This document shows, one piece after another, positions 35,519 through 47,416 of a stretch of 64,000 nt of DNA. This stretch comes from Siphonodentalium dalli. Its lineage: Eukaryota; Mollusca; Scaphopoda; Gadilida; Siphonodentaliidae. The position numbers and the translations under genes were made by a program. How positions within the stretch are numbered: position 1 is the first letter of the stretch; each line of letters opens with the position of its first letter. Below the pieces are notes generated by a model. It was not told the origin of the DNA and ran no database searches. It saw only the letters and a program-made list of their open reading frames with translations. The stretch covers positions 40,117,503-40,181,502 of the forward strand of contig CP136065.1 of the NCBI GenBank assembly GCA_032622095.1, read 5' to 3'.

Positions 35519-37668
35519 AATTATTATATTGTATCGAACAAATGCAGAAATTAAAGGCAAACCAGTGGGCAAACACCATTTTTTTTTAAAGAAAAAAAAA
35601 TAATATGTAAAAAAAAATTCCTCTTTGTTCAGGTTTGTTTGTTTGGTTTTTTTTAATTAATTCTTTGTAATTTTGATTTAGCAGTAGGAAACTACTATTT
35701 TCAACTTTTACTAAGTTCAGACAATTGATGTTCGCCTTACTGAAGCTTTAATTTGGATCAGCGGCGAAATAACAAGTAGTTTCAGAACAAAGTTTGATGT
35801 AGTGTTCGTTACTATTTTTAGTAGTCAAAACTACATATGCATAGTGCACGATGGGAGAGACTTGAAGGCGTAGTATACAACTACGACTAATAGAGTCGAG
35901 TAGCCAACCAATCGGAAAGCTTGATTTCAATAACAAAGTCACGTGAGATACAATATGTTTGTATAGAGATGATCCGATGAAAGGGAAATGGATATAGCAG
36001 TGCGATATATAGCAGTGCAAAAATGAACAAGAGATACAAACCAAGCTGCCTTATACAATGCGCGTGTGTTTAGGCGATCTAAGAGATATGCATCTATCAC
36101 ATAATTAGCCCCTAAACCCGGCCTTTTATTGAGACACACGTGTATTATCGGCACCCACAGTGACGTAATAGCTTAACGAAATTGTATCGATATCAATGCC
36201 TGAACTTTATTATTATGTTAATTGCAATATAATTATGATATTCGATTTGTGTTGGGTTAGTATTGTTGGCTGTGACATAAATATGTGTGATGAGGGTGGT
36301 TGAACATTGTTTTCAACATGAAAAGACACATTTAAAATGGAACTTTATTTTTTCCTTGAAGGTCCTGATTTTTTTTTAACCCCCGCCGTTTAAAGATGGT
36401 TTTTCCTTGCTAATATGTGATTGTGTGATAAAATGGATCACAAATTCGTCGCAATTAGATTCGAAATTTTTTAACCTCATCCATCAAATTCAATTCGATT
36501 CGAAATTTGTTAACCTCATCCATCGCTAAGCGCGGCTCGAATCTAATTAGTGTACTCTTTTAATAAATTTCGTATACAATTGCGACTCTAAAATATACAT
36601 GATTCCGAAACAGATAACTTTAGACAGGTTGTGGGTATAGCATGCCATGTCTAGTCCAGTCTAGGTGTCGGAGGTGATTATTTGATTGTCAGTTATAGGC
36701 ACCGTTATATCTGTAGTATGTGCTTGTCTGTCTGTCGTCTGCTTAGCATAAACACAAACAATCCCTCCATATCAATGTAAAGTTTAGTAAAGCAGGTTAT
36801 TTCAGCACTGATTTGATCACGTGACATTCCGTACCCACAAATGTTATTAATACCTCTCAGGGATTGTGTGTAATGAGGACACTATGTAATCCGTAACGGA
36901 ATCTGTGGATCTATAGTACCACGAGTATCTCCGGGGATCTGGTTTGTTGGACCCTTTTGTACTCTTTCTGTTGTCGATACAATCACCGTATCGACTTAGT
37001 TATTTTAGCCATGTGGCTCGTATAATTCCATCGATTGCTATTTTACATGCTATACGCGAGGATATATATAGTAGATCTTGATACATAAAACTAACCACCA
37101 TCTATTACCGCTAAATTGCAATATATATTTACATATTTTTTAAAAGATATTCTGCGAACTTATTTCTGTGTTAGAAACTGATATCATGGCATCCTAGCAC
37201 CCACCAGGCAGCCCGCCTTCTTGAAGAATTTAGATATTCAAAAGTCAAAGGCGCCAACTTATTTGGTTTTGCAATATGAGAACTTTCTAAACCTGAAATA
37301 TGTGAAACTGTGATTATTTAAACATGTAAATAAATATATTTAGCCCTAATGAAATCATTCGAACCGAATTAATCACACGGTAATGTTTCATGCAAGAAAT
37401 TGCGTGCACATTCTCATTAATCACCTAATACGCACACATGATATTCAATGTAGCAGTAACGCGTGCCACGTGAGGTTAGGATTGTATTTCGAAATGAGTA
37501 TCCTGAGTTAATCGGAAGGGCGATAACTCTATATAGAACGTACTGTGACGCCATAACAAATATTTGTTTGAAAGAATTTACAACACCACAAGTGATCTTC
37601 TTTGGTCGGACATAGGTCAAATGTTCTTATTGTGTGGGTTGGGTTGGGGAGGTCAGGATAACTCTCAG
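35519..37668. other. Intron 1, no recognised element
   Basis: Poly-T and poly-A runs near 35580-35660. A short direct repeat around 36450-36530 shares TTCGAAATTT(T/G)TTAACCTCATCCATC. No exon-like sequence was identified. Confidence 0.35.
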
Positions 37669-37776
37669 TGAGAGCTTTCCGATGAATGGCAGCAAGCCAT
37701 ATTTCCGACTAAATCCTGAAAAATTACCCATAATTCTGTTGTGGTTAAGGAGTCGATTATTTAGGGCATTATTGTA
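37669..37776 (+). mobile_element. Half copy of the TA-flanked foldback MITE
   Basis: It corresponds to the right arm of the element at 41008 (GAGAGCTTTCCGATGAATGGC through GGGCATTATTGTA). The left arm is absent, as at 18104. Confidence 0.7.
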
Positions 37777-38049
37777 TACAGACAAATAGCACTCTCTAAA
37801 TTAATAGCAATTCAGATATACAATATGCAGCTGAAGACCCGGTGGATTTCAGATCACTGTGCGGCTTTTGACATGTCATTTGATTTTGAGCTACTTCCTA
37901 AGTCTTTCTCACATGCCTGTTGGCTCTTGGAGTCGATCATTTTCCGATAAGTAGATCCGACATGACATCTGGATTTCATATTATTCCGCGGACGTTATAG
38001 ATTATACAGCGTCGTGTCTGGCTTTATGTATAATGGTCTGCAACCCAAC

Positions 38050-38442
38050 ATTAAAGTGATGTGAAACACTCCGGAAATAGAATTGGAGATTACTCTTGGT
38101 CAAAATAGTTATTTTTACGAATATTAATCCAAATTTACAACACACATCGTCATTCTTATATATTAATTAAATGCAACGAGTGTCGATGGCGAAATCATTT
38201 GCGTTAGTTTATCGCCCATTGTTGCGTCCCGAATCGGGATGTAAATATTTACAATTGAGCGTATAGTTCAGACTGGGACTAATATACATAGGTCCCTGGA
38301 TCAGATGATGTTTTCTATGGAGTGGTATGGTCAATTTCTTTTAGATTTTCGGCGATGTTAATATAATGATACATTCCCCCAGTTGACATAGCACCTGCGA
38401 AATAATTTATCAGTTTCACGCACCCGAACAAGTCCATAACAT
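38050..38442 (+). repeat. Dispersed repeat R5, copy 1
   Basis: It matches 57576-57910: TTAAAGTGATGTGAAACACT, AATTTACAACACACA, CATTTGCGTTAGTTTATCGCC, TACATTCCCCCAGTT and CGCACCCGAACAAGTCCATAA. It starts with TTAAAG like the Kolobok/T2-type elements, but a matching right end was not found. It may be the 5' part of a longer element. Confidence 0.7.
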
Positions 38443-38507
38443 GTCCTTAACGTGCGTGCGACTGCTCACCAGTATACCAGATGTGTATCCCGTGTAGTAG
38501 ACGTTAA

Positions 38508-38899
38508 CCCTTTACCCAACAAACCGGCCAAAACCGGCCAAATAAAGCTTCAACAGCCTAAAATATCTTCGGTCTGTCTCAATAGAACCATACAAATATG
38601 GATATCATTGGAACCGGCTCCTTGACCACATTGTGATAGTTACAGTTATGCCATGTGCCAATGCATTCTCTTATATATGCGAGTCGACCATAGGTCGCCT
38701 CGCATATATAACAGAATGCATTGGCCTAAACAAAATCTTTTTTTAACACTTTTTACCATTTTTTCTTACATTCTTTAACAATTTTATAATTTTTAATGTG
38801 TTAAGCCAATGCATTCTCTTATATATGCGAGGCGACCTATGGTCGACTCGCATATATAAGAGAATGCATTGGCACAGGGCCGTTCTGTTGGGTAAAGGG
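38508..38899. mobile_element. piggyBac-type MITE with two hairpins
   Basis: 392 bp between TTAA duplications (38504-38507, 38900-38903). Inverted ends are CCCTTTACCCAACA. Hairpins are at 38658-38724 and 38806-38872 with a T-rich spacer. The inner stem loops are inverted relative to each other. It is non-coding and very similar to the element at 54496. Confidence 0.87.
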
Positions 38900-39330
38900 T
38901 TAACATGGTGTGCCATAGACGAATGACAGCCTCCAATTTAATGGCAGTTTAGATAAATACAATACAGTTAAAGACCCGGATGGGAGTTAACACTGTACGA
39001 CTTTTAACATGTCATTTGATTTTGTACTACTTTTGCACCTGCTTATTGGCACTTGAAGTCGATCATTCTCAGATAAGTATATAGCTCACAGTATCTCAAT
39101 GTTAGATGATTTACGTGGTCGTTAGATTCTATATAACTGTTTTGAGTTTCATGCATAATGGTCTTACTATTAGCAGCGCACCAACATTAAATTGCGTGCG
39201 CATGCTCATCAATGTATCGGAGGTCTATACCATGGAGTAGACGTTAATAAGGGGTGGCATAGGCGAATGACAGCAGCCTCCCGATGTAATGGCCTTTCGT
39301 CTGTACAAAGTGCATGCGTAAGCATACGTT

Positions 39331-40169
39331 TTGTGCGAAGCTCACATATCGTAACTATTCTTCAGTGATGCCATGTCCTCTGGCGGGTTAGTTATTAGCC
39401 GTAGACACCGAACCCGACAATTAAGAATTCCCGAAACGACTGACAGACTTATGGCGACTGTCCAGGGTGATGACGGACAGTTAGTCTCTAATGAACTCTT
39501 GTGCGAGATAATGGCCCACTAAAGAAGATGGAACATAGGCTCCTTGACACACAGGAATGTAAGTAATGACTCAGGCCGGAGCCAAGTGAACAACTGTGAT
39601 TATTTTGTCATGAGGCTCCCTGTTATACTAATTCACTGACCGGTGATGGAGCGAAAGCTTGCTTCCTGGTCGTAGGAGCCAATTCCGCCGGGTTTGAGAA
39701 ATGATGCCTTCACCCGTCGTAAATTCTCGTGTGTCATCATGTCGCTGGCGCTGATTCGGTGCTCGCTGTCGGCTTCCAATCATCTAGTCAGTCCGAGATG
39801 TAATGGTCTCCTCGCGACGATCCATTTATTGTAGTCCTTGTGTGAAAGAGATTGCCCAGGGGTCGTGTATTATTACAAATCCAAGTCGTATAGATGAACA
39901 AACAACCACACTTCATTACTCGTTGTCAATTGTTGTTGATACTCGATTTTCTATGAACCCTCCCTCAACGACGTGTTGGTGCCAGCCTAGACTTTCCCTG
40001 ATCGCATATTTAGAAATAGGCCGGGGCTTCTGTAACGTGAATATGCTTATATCGAGTTCGTTCTTATACAGTAATCAATTTTCCAAAACTGTATCGAGAG
40101 CACGTCGGTCGGCTCGTAGAATATTTGCCAGGCCGCCTAATATTCCAGGTAGTGAAACATAACACATTT
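39331..40169. other. Intron 1, no recognised element
   Basis: A 119-codon plus-strand frame (39803-40162) has no recognisable domain and I do not call it a gene. Confidence 0.35.
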
Positions 40170-40292
40170 CAAAAATCGATATTGTTAACTCTGAGATTGG
40201 ATGGGTGGATTCCTCGACTCGAATCACATATTGTTTACCCCCGCGAAGATAAATAAATAGTAACCTAGCGTTAATTCGGATTATGTATCTTT
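40170..40292. mobile_element. Half copy of Kolobok/T2-type family K2
   Basis: It matches the right half of the element at 42847: AAAAATCGATAT..., TGGGTGGATTCCTCGACTCG and CGGATTATGTATCTTTAA. The left half is missing. Confidence 0.6.
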
Positions 40293-40677
40293 AAATATTC
40301 TCTATTAATGAGTTGTTGCCGGGGAACTCCAGCATTTGCGTTAATGTAAGACATACATCGGTTTGGGTTGTCACAAGCAAGCCGCGCGGAAACAGATTAT
40401 TCAGATCCCAACGATTAAGCAACTGAATGGTAACCTCACTTGTGTATCTGGAAAAATTGCTAATTTGCTCACCTGGGGTCCGAGTATGGTTCCTATATGA
40501 ATTATGAAGCGAAATAGATATATATGTACATGTAGTTGCGTTTTTAAACTTAACTTTGTGTGAGATTTTTCCTCCGCCACTAACAAAACTGGCAATGTCA
40601 TAAGATCACCCAGGAGCCAAGACGATCATAATCCACAACAAACTAGACACCCATCGTCCGTCGGATTACATATATAC

Positions 40678-40910
40678 ATGTATGTTGACGAATTAGTCGA
40701 CTGTTCACTGATAGTCGATTATATTTTATATACTGGTGTCACACAGATGTATGTTGCATGTATGTTGACGAATTAGTCGACTGTTCACTGATAGTTGATT
40801 ATACGTTATATACTGGTGTCACACAGATGTATGTTGTATGTATGTTGACGAATTAGTCGACTGTTCACTGATAGTTGATTATACTTTATATACTGGTGTC
40901 ACACAGATGC
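40678..40910 (+). repeat. 80-bp tandem repeat, three units
   Basis: TATGTTGACGAATTAGTCGA recurs at 40681, 40761 and 40841, giving an exact 80-bp period. Each unit ends with ACTGGTGTCACACAGATG. Units are about 95% alike by eye. Confidence 0.92.
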
Positions 40911-41007
40911 ATTTCTGATTTATTTCTCTGATTCAACGACTGGGCGATTTACGTGAGAAATCGTTAAAAGATAATTGTTTTGCAAGTAAAGTGATTTTTA
41001 AGTCGTA

Positions 41008-41248
41008 CAGTAATGCCCTAAGTAATCGACTCCTTAAACACAGCAGAATAATGGGTAACTTTTCAGGATTTAGTCGGAAATATGGCTTGTTGCCATTCAT
41101 CGGAAATCTATGGCTTGTTGCCATTCATCGGAAAGCTCTCCCCGAGAGCTTTCCTATGAATGGCAACAAGCCATATTTGCGACTAAATCCTTAAAAGTTA
41201 CCCATAATTCTGCTGTGTTTAAGGAGTCGATTACTTAGGGCATTACTG
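41008..41248. mobile_element. Tc1/mariner-like foldback MITE (TA target)
   Basis: Flanked by TA (41006-41007, 41249-41250). Inverted ends CAGTAATGCCCTAAGTAATCG extend through almost the whole element, making a ~110-bp-arm foldback. A 28-bp segment of the left arm (ATGGCTTGTTGCCATTCATCGG) is locally duplicated. Another complete copy is at 60520. TA flanks and CAG(T) ends suggest Tc1/mariner; there is no transposase. Confidence 0.82.
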
Positions 41249-41250
41249 TA

Positions 41251-41899
41251 TATTGCATAGTGTACCTGTATAACATGTTTGCAAACAAACTAACAGCTGA
41301 TGCATAAAATTAAACTTGGCAATTGAGAATTTGAAAATATAAATAATGAGGCGATCTATTTGGAAACTATAGTTTGGAATATATACAGTCTCGTGCTCAT
41401 TCCAGAGAAACACCATACACATTTTACCCGCCAAAACAGTCTAATTTCCTGGTAATGGCAGGTGGTGGCATCGTCATGTTCAACATATTGACAGTCCAAT
41501 CTTCCCGCACGTCTCGCAATCTAGCACACGTACAGATACTTCACATGTCTACACTAATCAGTCACATTGATGCAGCTTATAGAACACTGGTGTTTTCTGT
41601 GCAGATCAGGACTGCTGCGTGTGAATTGTTCATGGATTAACTCACGCGCATATAAGCCGGAGCATTAGCTATAGATTTAGCCAGACGCGCGTCTGACATG
41701 TAACGTGTGTTACCACCGCCAACGGAAGCCACATGACTTACGTGACCATTTACCGTCAAACCGCCTAGAACGTGTATCATATGAAACTTGTACCCAAGAG
41801 GAATACTCCAATAACCGAATTAGCCACCAACGTAATGGTGGAAATACGACAATGGGATTCTGTTTAGCTTATATCGATTGACGCATATCAAGCGTATGG
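41251..41899. other. Intron 1, no recognised element
   Basis: Nothing supported. Confidence 0.3.
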
Positions 41900-42362
41900 G
41901 TGACAGCAGTTTGTCTACACCACCCCATGCACCATTTACAAGCTTCGTGGTTGCCGCTTGTCTACACCACTATATGCACCATTTACAAGTTTCATGGTTG
42001 TCGCTTGTCTACACCTCTCCATGCACCGACTATTATTTTACACGTTTCATGGTTGCAGCTTGTCTACACCACCCCATGCACCATTTACAAGTTTCATGGT
42101 TGTCGCTTGTCTACACCTCTCCATGCACCGACTATTATTTTACACGTTTCATGGTTGCAACTTGTATACACCACCCCATGCACCATTTACAAGTGTCATG
42201 GTTGCCGCTTATCTACACCACTCCATGCACCGACTATTATTTACAAGTTTCATGGTTGCAGCTTGTCTACACCACTCCACGCACCGAATTATTTACACGT
42301 TTCATGGTTACAGCTTGTCTTCACAACCCCATGCACCGACTATTATTTACACGTTTCATATA
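41900..42362 (+). repeat. Minisatellite, ~47-52 bp units, open in all three plus frames
   Basis: About nine to ten units built from TTTCATGGTTGCAGCTTGTC, TACACCACCCCATGCACC and alternately ATTTACAAG or GACTATTATTTTACACG. Stop codons are absent from all three plus frames across most of the array (frames of 176, 164 and 153 codons). This reflects unit composition, not a gene. Confidence 0.9.
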
Positions 42363-42842
42363 CGTTGGGCCGATATATATATACAATTGTGTAGATTTGC
42401 CACCGTAAAAATTGCGTGACTTTTCCCATCAAGTGCATCTCCATAGAAATACCATATAGTAACACACATTATATGTTATACGTATGTGAGACTAAACCTA
42501 GCTATACTGGGGTGGCACGGCTATATGTGGGTGGTACAGTGCATGTATGTCTCAAATGTCGGTTCATTTCAGTCGATGATTATATGAATAACGAAATGAA
42601 TACACCGAATCGGGACTGAATAGAGACGCTTGGTTATAATCAGTGTGTTATGTTATACATTGCTTCCGATGCTTGAAGGCATATCACAAAGATCATTTTC
42701 ATTCACGAAGGAGCTAATTCCATTGGTTTGGTAGGTACATGTATATTTGGTAACCGTGAGCATTCATATTATATAATTGAAGAATATTACGCCATATAAT
42801 AATTAAGTCAGTTCCATATATGTACAGTAAGTGGTTATTAAT
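42363..42842. other. Intron 1, no recognised element
   Basis: Nothing supported. Confidence 0.3.
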
Positions 42843-42846
42843 TTAA

Positions 42847-43323
42847 AGGTACTCAATCCGTAAAGAGGCTCCCTACTCAACTGATTCCAACAACAACAAT
42901 CCGATCAGAGGGTCCTATATTACTATTTCTTTGGCTTTGAGGTAAAAAATATTTGATTCTAGTCGAGGAACCCATCAAACAAAGCTCAGAGTTATTAGAT
43001 ATTGATTTTTGAAATTTGTTATATTCTCGAGATGAGTACTAATAATTGCCGTCAATTTCGTATCCTGCTCGAGATTTAACACCAAAACTCTATTCAAACA
43101 GACAAGGATGGATAACTCTAAAATCAAGTGGTAATAAAAATGCAATTTTGCCTGAGAGCTGGGCCAGAAAGTATTCCCGATAATGAAAAATAATAGATTT
43201 ATAAAATCGATATCTAACAAATCTGAGCTTTGATGGGTGACTTCCTCGACTCGAATCAAATATTTTTGACCCCCGAAGCCATTGAAATAGTAATTGAGAG
43301 GAGTTTTATCGGATTGAGTACCT
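42847..43323. mobile_element. Kolobok/T2-type MITE, family K2
   Basis: 477 bp between TTAA duplications (42843-42846, 43324-43327). Ends AGGTACTCAATCCG are perfectly inverted. Subterminal sequences (CTAGTCGAGGAACCCATCAAA.CTCAGA) also pair with the other side, so much of the element can fold back. Half copies are at 40170 and 43930. Confidence 0.85.
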
Positions 43324-43362
43324 TTAACTTGCTTCTTTGAAGAATGCGGTTGAAGCCGTTGA

Positions 43363-43798
43363 TGTCCGATAGTACAGAAGATATCGGTTGTTATATATGT
43401 CCCAGTTATTGTAATGCTCTAACGTATTGTATATTATGGTAAACACAGCACATCGAAACACACCGAGAAAAGATACAAGCATAATTATCAAGATCATATT
43501 CTAAATTGGATGTGACTTGTATACTACCATCTTATATGTTGGGAGGATCAGACAACGATCATTCCACAGTACCGATGGTATGATACACGTCACAAGTATA
43601 GGTGTATCATTGTCTGATCATTCCAACATATAAGATGGTAGTATACAAGTCACATCTAATTTAGAATATGATCTTGATAATTATGCTTGTATCTTTTCTC
43701 GGTGTGTTTCGATGTGCTGTGTTTACCATACAATACGTTAGAGCATTACAATAACTGGGAACATATATAACAACCGATATCTTCTGTACTATCGGACA
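43363..43798. repeat. Large inverted repeat, ~195-bp arms
   Basis: Left arm 43363-43559 and right arm 43605-43798 are near-perfect reverse complements (TGTCCGATAGTACAGAAGAT at the outside, CTTATATGTTGG near the centre) around a 45-bp loop. No coding content or flanking duplication was recognised. Confidence 0.9.
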
Positions 43799-43929
43799 TT
43801 GAAACAGTGTTCTCTTTATATATCAAAATGTTCCGATATTTCACAAAGCCTCTTGATTGTAGAGTTATCCATCTTCATCTGCAATTTGGTTTGAGACCGT
43901 CGACTCGTCGACTGTTTGCTGGGCCACTA

Positions 43930-44062
43930 TTAATTATCGATGGTGAAAAATCATAGATTTCAAAAATCGATATCGATGACTCTGAGCTTTGATAGGTGGG
44001 TTCCCCGAATCCAAATAAATAGTAATTGATGGCGCTTAATCGGATTTTGCATCCTTAACGAA
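43930..44062. mobile_element. Half copy of Kolobok/T2-type family K2
   Basis: It matches the right half of the 42847 element: AAAAATCATAGATTTCAAAA, TCGATATCGATGACTCTGAG, GGTGGGTTCCCCGA and CGGATTTTGCATCCTTAA. Confidence 0.6.
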
Positions 44063-44732
44063 AACATGCAAGGGTCTTCTAGAATCCCATGTATTGTATT
44101 TACTCGAAGAAGTTCGATGAAAATCACATCTACGTCAACTTAAAATCCTTTTGTTTCCCTCGCATTGGGTCGCAGTTCTGATATGTCGTCAAATCGATTG
44201 CCTCACCGTATGACTAATGTAAGATCATGCGATACATTGTATATGTCCAATTATGTATGGAATATTTTAATATGTCCATAATTACCGACTCCTGTGGATG
44301 GGATAACTAGCTTAAAATTAAAATCACGCTGGGATACCGACACTTACCACAGTAATGGGCACACAGAATCGACCGATTTCAGATATCCGCCATAAACGAG
44401 AATCGCTACGACCGGCCCTCGATATTGATGCCTTTTGTGTTGCTTACATGGAGTGTTTGTGAATTACTGCGGCCACTTCTAGATAAAGTGTTTTCGTCGA
44501 TGGCCCATTTGAATGGAAACATTAAATATCGTCATAAAGAATGGCAAAATGAGCCATAATTGTTATCCGTATTCCACTTGAGATTTCGCTTCTAATAATC
44601 AATCATGTCGTTCTGCGTGTAGATTTGTTTAGTAGGTTGATAGAATGCAATGCAAAGAGTGGCAAATCAGATGGTTTTCTTCGAGGCCTTGATCAGACAC
44701 ACACGCTGTCAATCGTTTAACGTTATCCATGT
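44063..44732. other. Intron 1, no recognised element
   Basis: Nothing supported. Confidence 0.3.
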
Positions 44733-44900
44733 TAACCTTTTCATGATGGTAACTGTGCTGGTGCAGCATTAAATATGCTGTTCCAGTCCATTTTCTTATA
44801 TACTGATGCGAGTCTCACATAGGGACCCTCGCATATATAAGAGAATGCACTGGCTTACAAGGTCACTGTAAATAATGTTAGGCCAATGCTTCTCTTGGAT
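44733..44900. mobile_element. Broken piggyBac-type MITE
   Basis: The left end TTAACCTTTTCATGATGG and one hairpin (about 44792-44856) are recognisable. The second hairpin is interrupted after GGCCAATGCTTCTCTTGG and the right end is missing. Confidence 0.6.
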
Positions 44901-45257
44901 ATTGTGAAATATTTCTTTCCCAACGAATAGTGAGTGACCTGGGATAGCTTACCAGATATGGTCGTCACTGCTGGAACATTAACAGAATTCAAACGTCTGA
45001 TTGATTCATATTTATACCAACAGAAATATGACTTTTATTGCTGACTTTAAATTGTTGTGATACTATAGCATTACCAAACGCAATACCTTATTGGGACTAA
45101 AATTCGAATGACTTGTTCCTCAATAAATTGATATTAAGATAACAACTTTGGATAACATTAATCGATATTCTCTTCTGAACACCTCGTCGAAGTGTTCCAC
45201 ATCACTATACGGACTGATGGTCTATATAAATGTATGAAACGGTGCCCTTTGTTTCAG

Positions 45258-45393
45258 AAAGGTTCCCAAAACAACATATCCCAGGAGCCGCGGGGAGGAG
45301 ACGATGGTCCGAGTGAATCTAATTCCACAGACAGCGGAAAGGGTGGAAGTATGGAAGAAATAAATGGCGAGAAAGTCTACCACACAAGTCAAG
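45258..45393 (+). CDS. Protocadherin, exon 2 (cytoplasmic tail)
   Basis: 136 bp. Acceptor CTTTGTTTCAG|AAAGG at 45257/45258, donor GTCAAG|GTTAGT at 45393/45394. It joins exon 1 in phase 0 (…RKK + KGSQNN…) and leaves phase 1. It encodes a hydrophilic, Ser/Asn/Gly-rich stretch (SESNSTDSGKGG) with no named domain. Support comes from good splice signals at both ends and a reading frame that fits both neighbours; the codon GGC is completed across the next junction. Confidence 0.8.
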
Positions 45394-45669
45394 GTTAGTT
45401 CGTCTGCGATATAGTGCCGTGTTGGTGTTGGTGGGTCATGTGCCTGTATATATGATGTTTGTAGGGTAAACCGATAGGAAAATTTATAGTTGGAAGATGT
45501 GCTTTCTCATATGGCAAGGAATGTGAGCAAAATAAAACAGGGTCACCATTTTCGTTTCACGTAGAGGTCCTTGAAACAAGTGGAAACATTGGAAACAGAC
45601 ATCCCGCCCATGCAGTGAAATTTTCATTGCAGTCCGTTTCAGAGCCACTTTAGAATATTTGTTTTATAT

Positions 45670-46185
45670 ATTTTTCTGAGACGATGAAAACAGAGGAAAC
45701 AGAGGAAGCACACCATTCCCTAACAATATTAAGACTCAGGAGCAATTTTATTTCAAGTTGATTCAGTGGAAACATCACGAAACAAACTGGGACAGTGGTT
45801 ACACTATATATTTTTATTTTGTCTGAAACGATGGAAACAGAGGAAACAGAGGAAACAAACCATTCCCTAACAATATCAAGATTCCGAAGCAATTTTATTT
45901 CAAGTTGATTCAGTGGAAACATCATGAAACAAACTGGGACAGTGGTTACACTATACATTTTTATTTATATTTATTTTTTCTGAAACGATGGAAACAGAGG
46001 AAACGGAGGAAACAAACCATTCCCTAACAATATTAAGATTCCGAAGCAATTTTATTTCAAGTTGATTCAGTGGAAACATCACGAAACCAACTGGGACAGT
46101 GGTTACATTGTATATATTTATTTTATTTTATGTTTTCTGAGACGATGGAAACAGAGGAAACAGAGGAAACAAACCATCTAGCTTT
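45670..46185 (+). repeat. ~150-bp tandem repeat in intron 2, about 3.5 units
   Basis: Units start with TCTGA(A/G)ACGATGGAAACAGA and continue through CCATTCCCTAACAATAT, TTTTATTTCAAGTTGATTCA, GTGGAAACATCA.GAAAC and TGGGACAGTGGTTACA. Starts are near 45674, 45821, 45979 and 46137. Each unit also carries a GGAAACAGA micro-repeat. Confidence 0.9.
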
Positions 46186-46186
46186 C

Positions 46187-46617
46187 TTAACTCTTCTTTG
46201 ACTGGAGCTCCTTGAAATTTTGCGCGAAAACCCTGTGCCACTGCATTTTCTTATATATGTGAGATTGTGAGTCTCTCATGTGGATTTTCGCATATATATA
46301 AGAGCATATACATTGGCCTAACAATATTTATATTGTCCTTGTACGCCAGTGCATTCAATCTCTTATATATGCGTGGCTCCCTATATATGGGACTCTCACA
46401 TATATAAGAGAGTGAATTGGCCTAATAATATTTACCTTGACCTTGTAAGCCAGTGTATTTTCTTATATATGCGAGGACCACTAGGGGGACTCACGTATAT
46501 AAGAGAATGCACTGGCTAACAATATTTACCTTGACCTTATAATTGTAGGCCAGTGCACTCTCTTATATATGTGAGGCTGCCCACGGGACCAGCGCAGATC
46601 CTGTAGTGAAAGGATTA
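46187..46617. mobile_element. Degenerate piggyBac-type MITE cluster, four hairpins
   Basis: The left end is TTAACTCTTCTTTGACTGGAGC and the right end GATCCTGTAGTGAAAGGATTAT is degenerate. Between them are four hairpins of the TCTTATATATG(C/T)GAG type (about 46242-46318, 46347-46418, 46448-46518, 46546-46590), separated by AACAATATTTACCTTGACCT.. spacers. The number of hairpins suggests internal duplication of the hairpin-spacer unit. Confidence 0.65.
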
Positions 46618-47416
46618 TCTGTAGGGAATATAAAAGACATAAAAGACAGTTATTTTTATATGCCAAAAAAGTTCAGTCGAATTGAATTGACAATGGTTCC
46701 CTTTTGTGAACGTTACTTCACTATAAATTATATTGCAAACAATGTCCAATCCCATATCAAGATGGCGACTCCATTCTTTTTTCAACAAACATGCAAGAAG
46801 AGATGAACGTACATCATAACAAGACATATTTGAATCAGAATTCTCCACAAATATCGCTTTTCCTAGAAAAGTTCGTCTTTGCCAGACGACAACGAACGAG
46901 AAAATGACAAATGTAGTAATATAATTATTCTTTCTTAACAACACCATTGGCATACGTGTACCAGCATTGAATCTAACTAACCCACTATAGCAAATGACAT
47001 CATTCCGTGAACGGTTATATGAGTTCTATCCCACGCAATGCATATCTGGATGTAGTCGTATACATGTCGCGCGTACGATATACAGATCGATCACGACTCT
47101 CCAGCCAGACCCTGACAGCGCAGCCCGACCCAAGAGATGTGCCCCCCCCCCCGCAGAATAGTGCGCAGACAATTCCCAATCCGCGGTCTGGCCGACCAAT
47201 GAATTCTGACTCCCACTCAGATTTCTGACTAACCAAGCCCGTTCTCCCGATCATGACATCGTCCAGCTCATGGCGCCCACAGAATATTGTGCTGACGGTT
47301 TCCGTTCCGCTACATGTACTGCATTTTGATTGACCCGTAGACAACCGACATAATCTTGTTTCCATTGCCAGTCGACACTTTATACTGGTGTGTTCATGCC
47401 AGTCAAATGAGCGATT
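46618..47416. other. Intron 2, no recognised element
   Basis: A poly-C tract lies near 47142-47151. Open frames on either strand have no recognisable domain. Confidence 0.3.

Larger units (their letters stand above)
37789..39290. repeat. Direct duplication in intron 1 (two ~0.35-kb blocks)
   Basis: 37789-38040 and 38925-39170 share, in order, AATTTAATGGCAGTT-like sequence, AAGACCCGG, ACTTTTGACATGTCATTTGATTTTG, TTGG..CTTG.AGTCGATCATT, GATAAGTA and TTTATG.ATAATGGTCT. A further shared junction is GTAGACGTTAA at 38497-38507 and 39237-39247, next to the piggyBac-type element. The copies are moderately diverged and non-coding. Confidence 0.7.

Noticed and set aside
39803-40162. 119-codon plus-strand gene
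   Set aside because: No recognisable domain; it lies within intron 1 and runs up to a MITE fragment.
41878-42419. Repetitive protein genes in three frames
   Set aside because: All three frames are open because of unit composition. There is no start context, splice signal or family resemblance.
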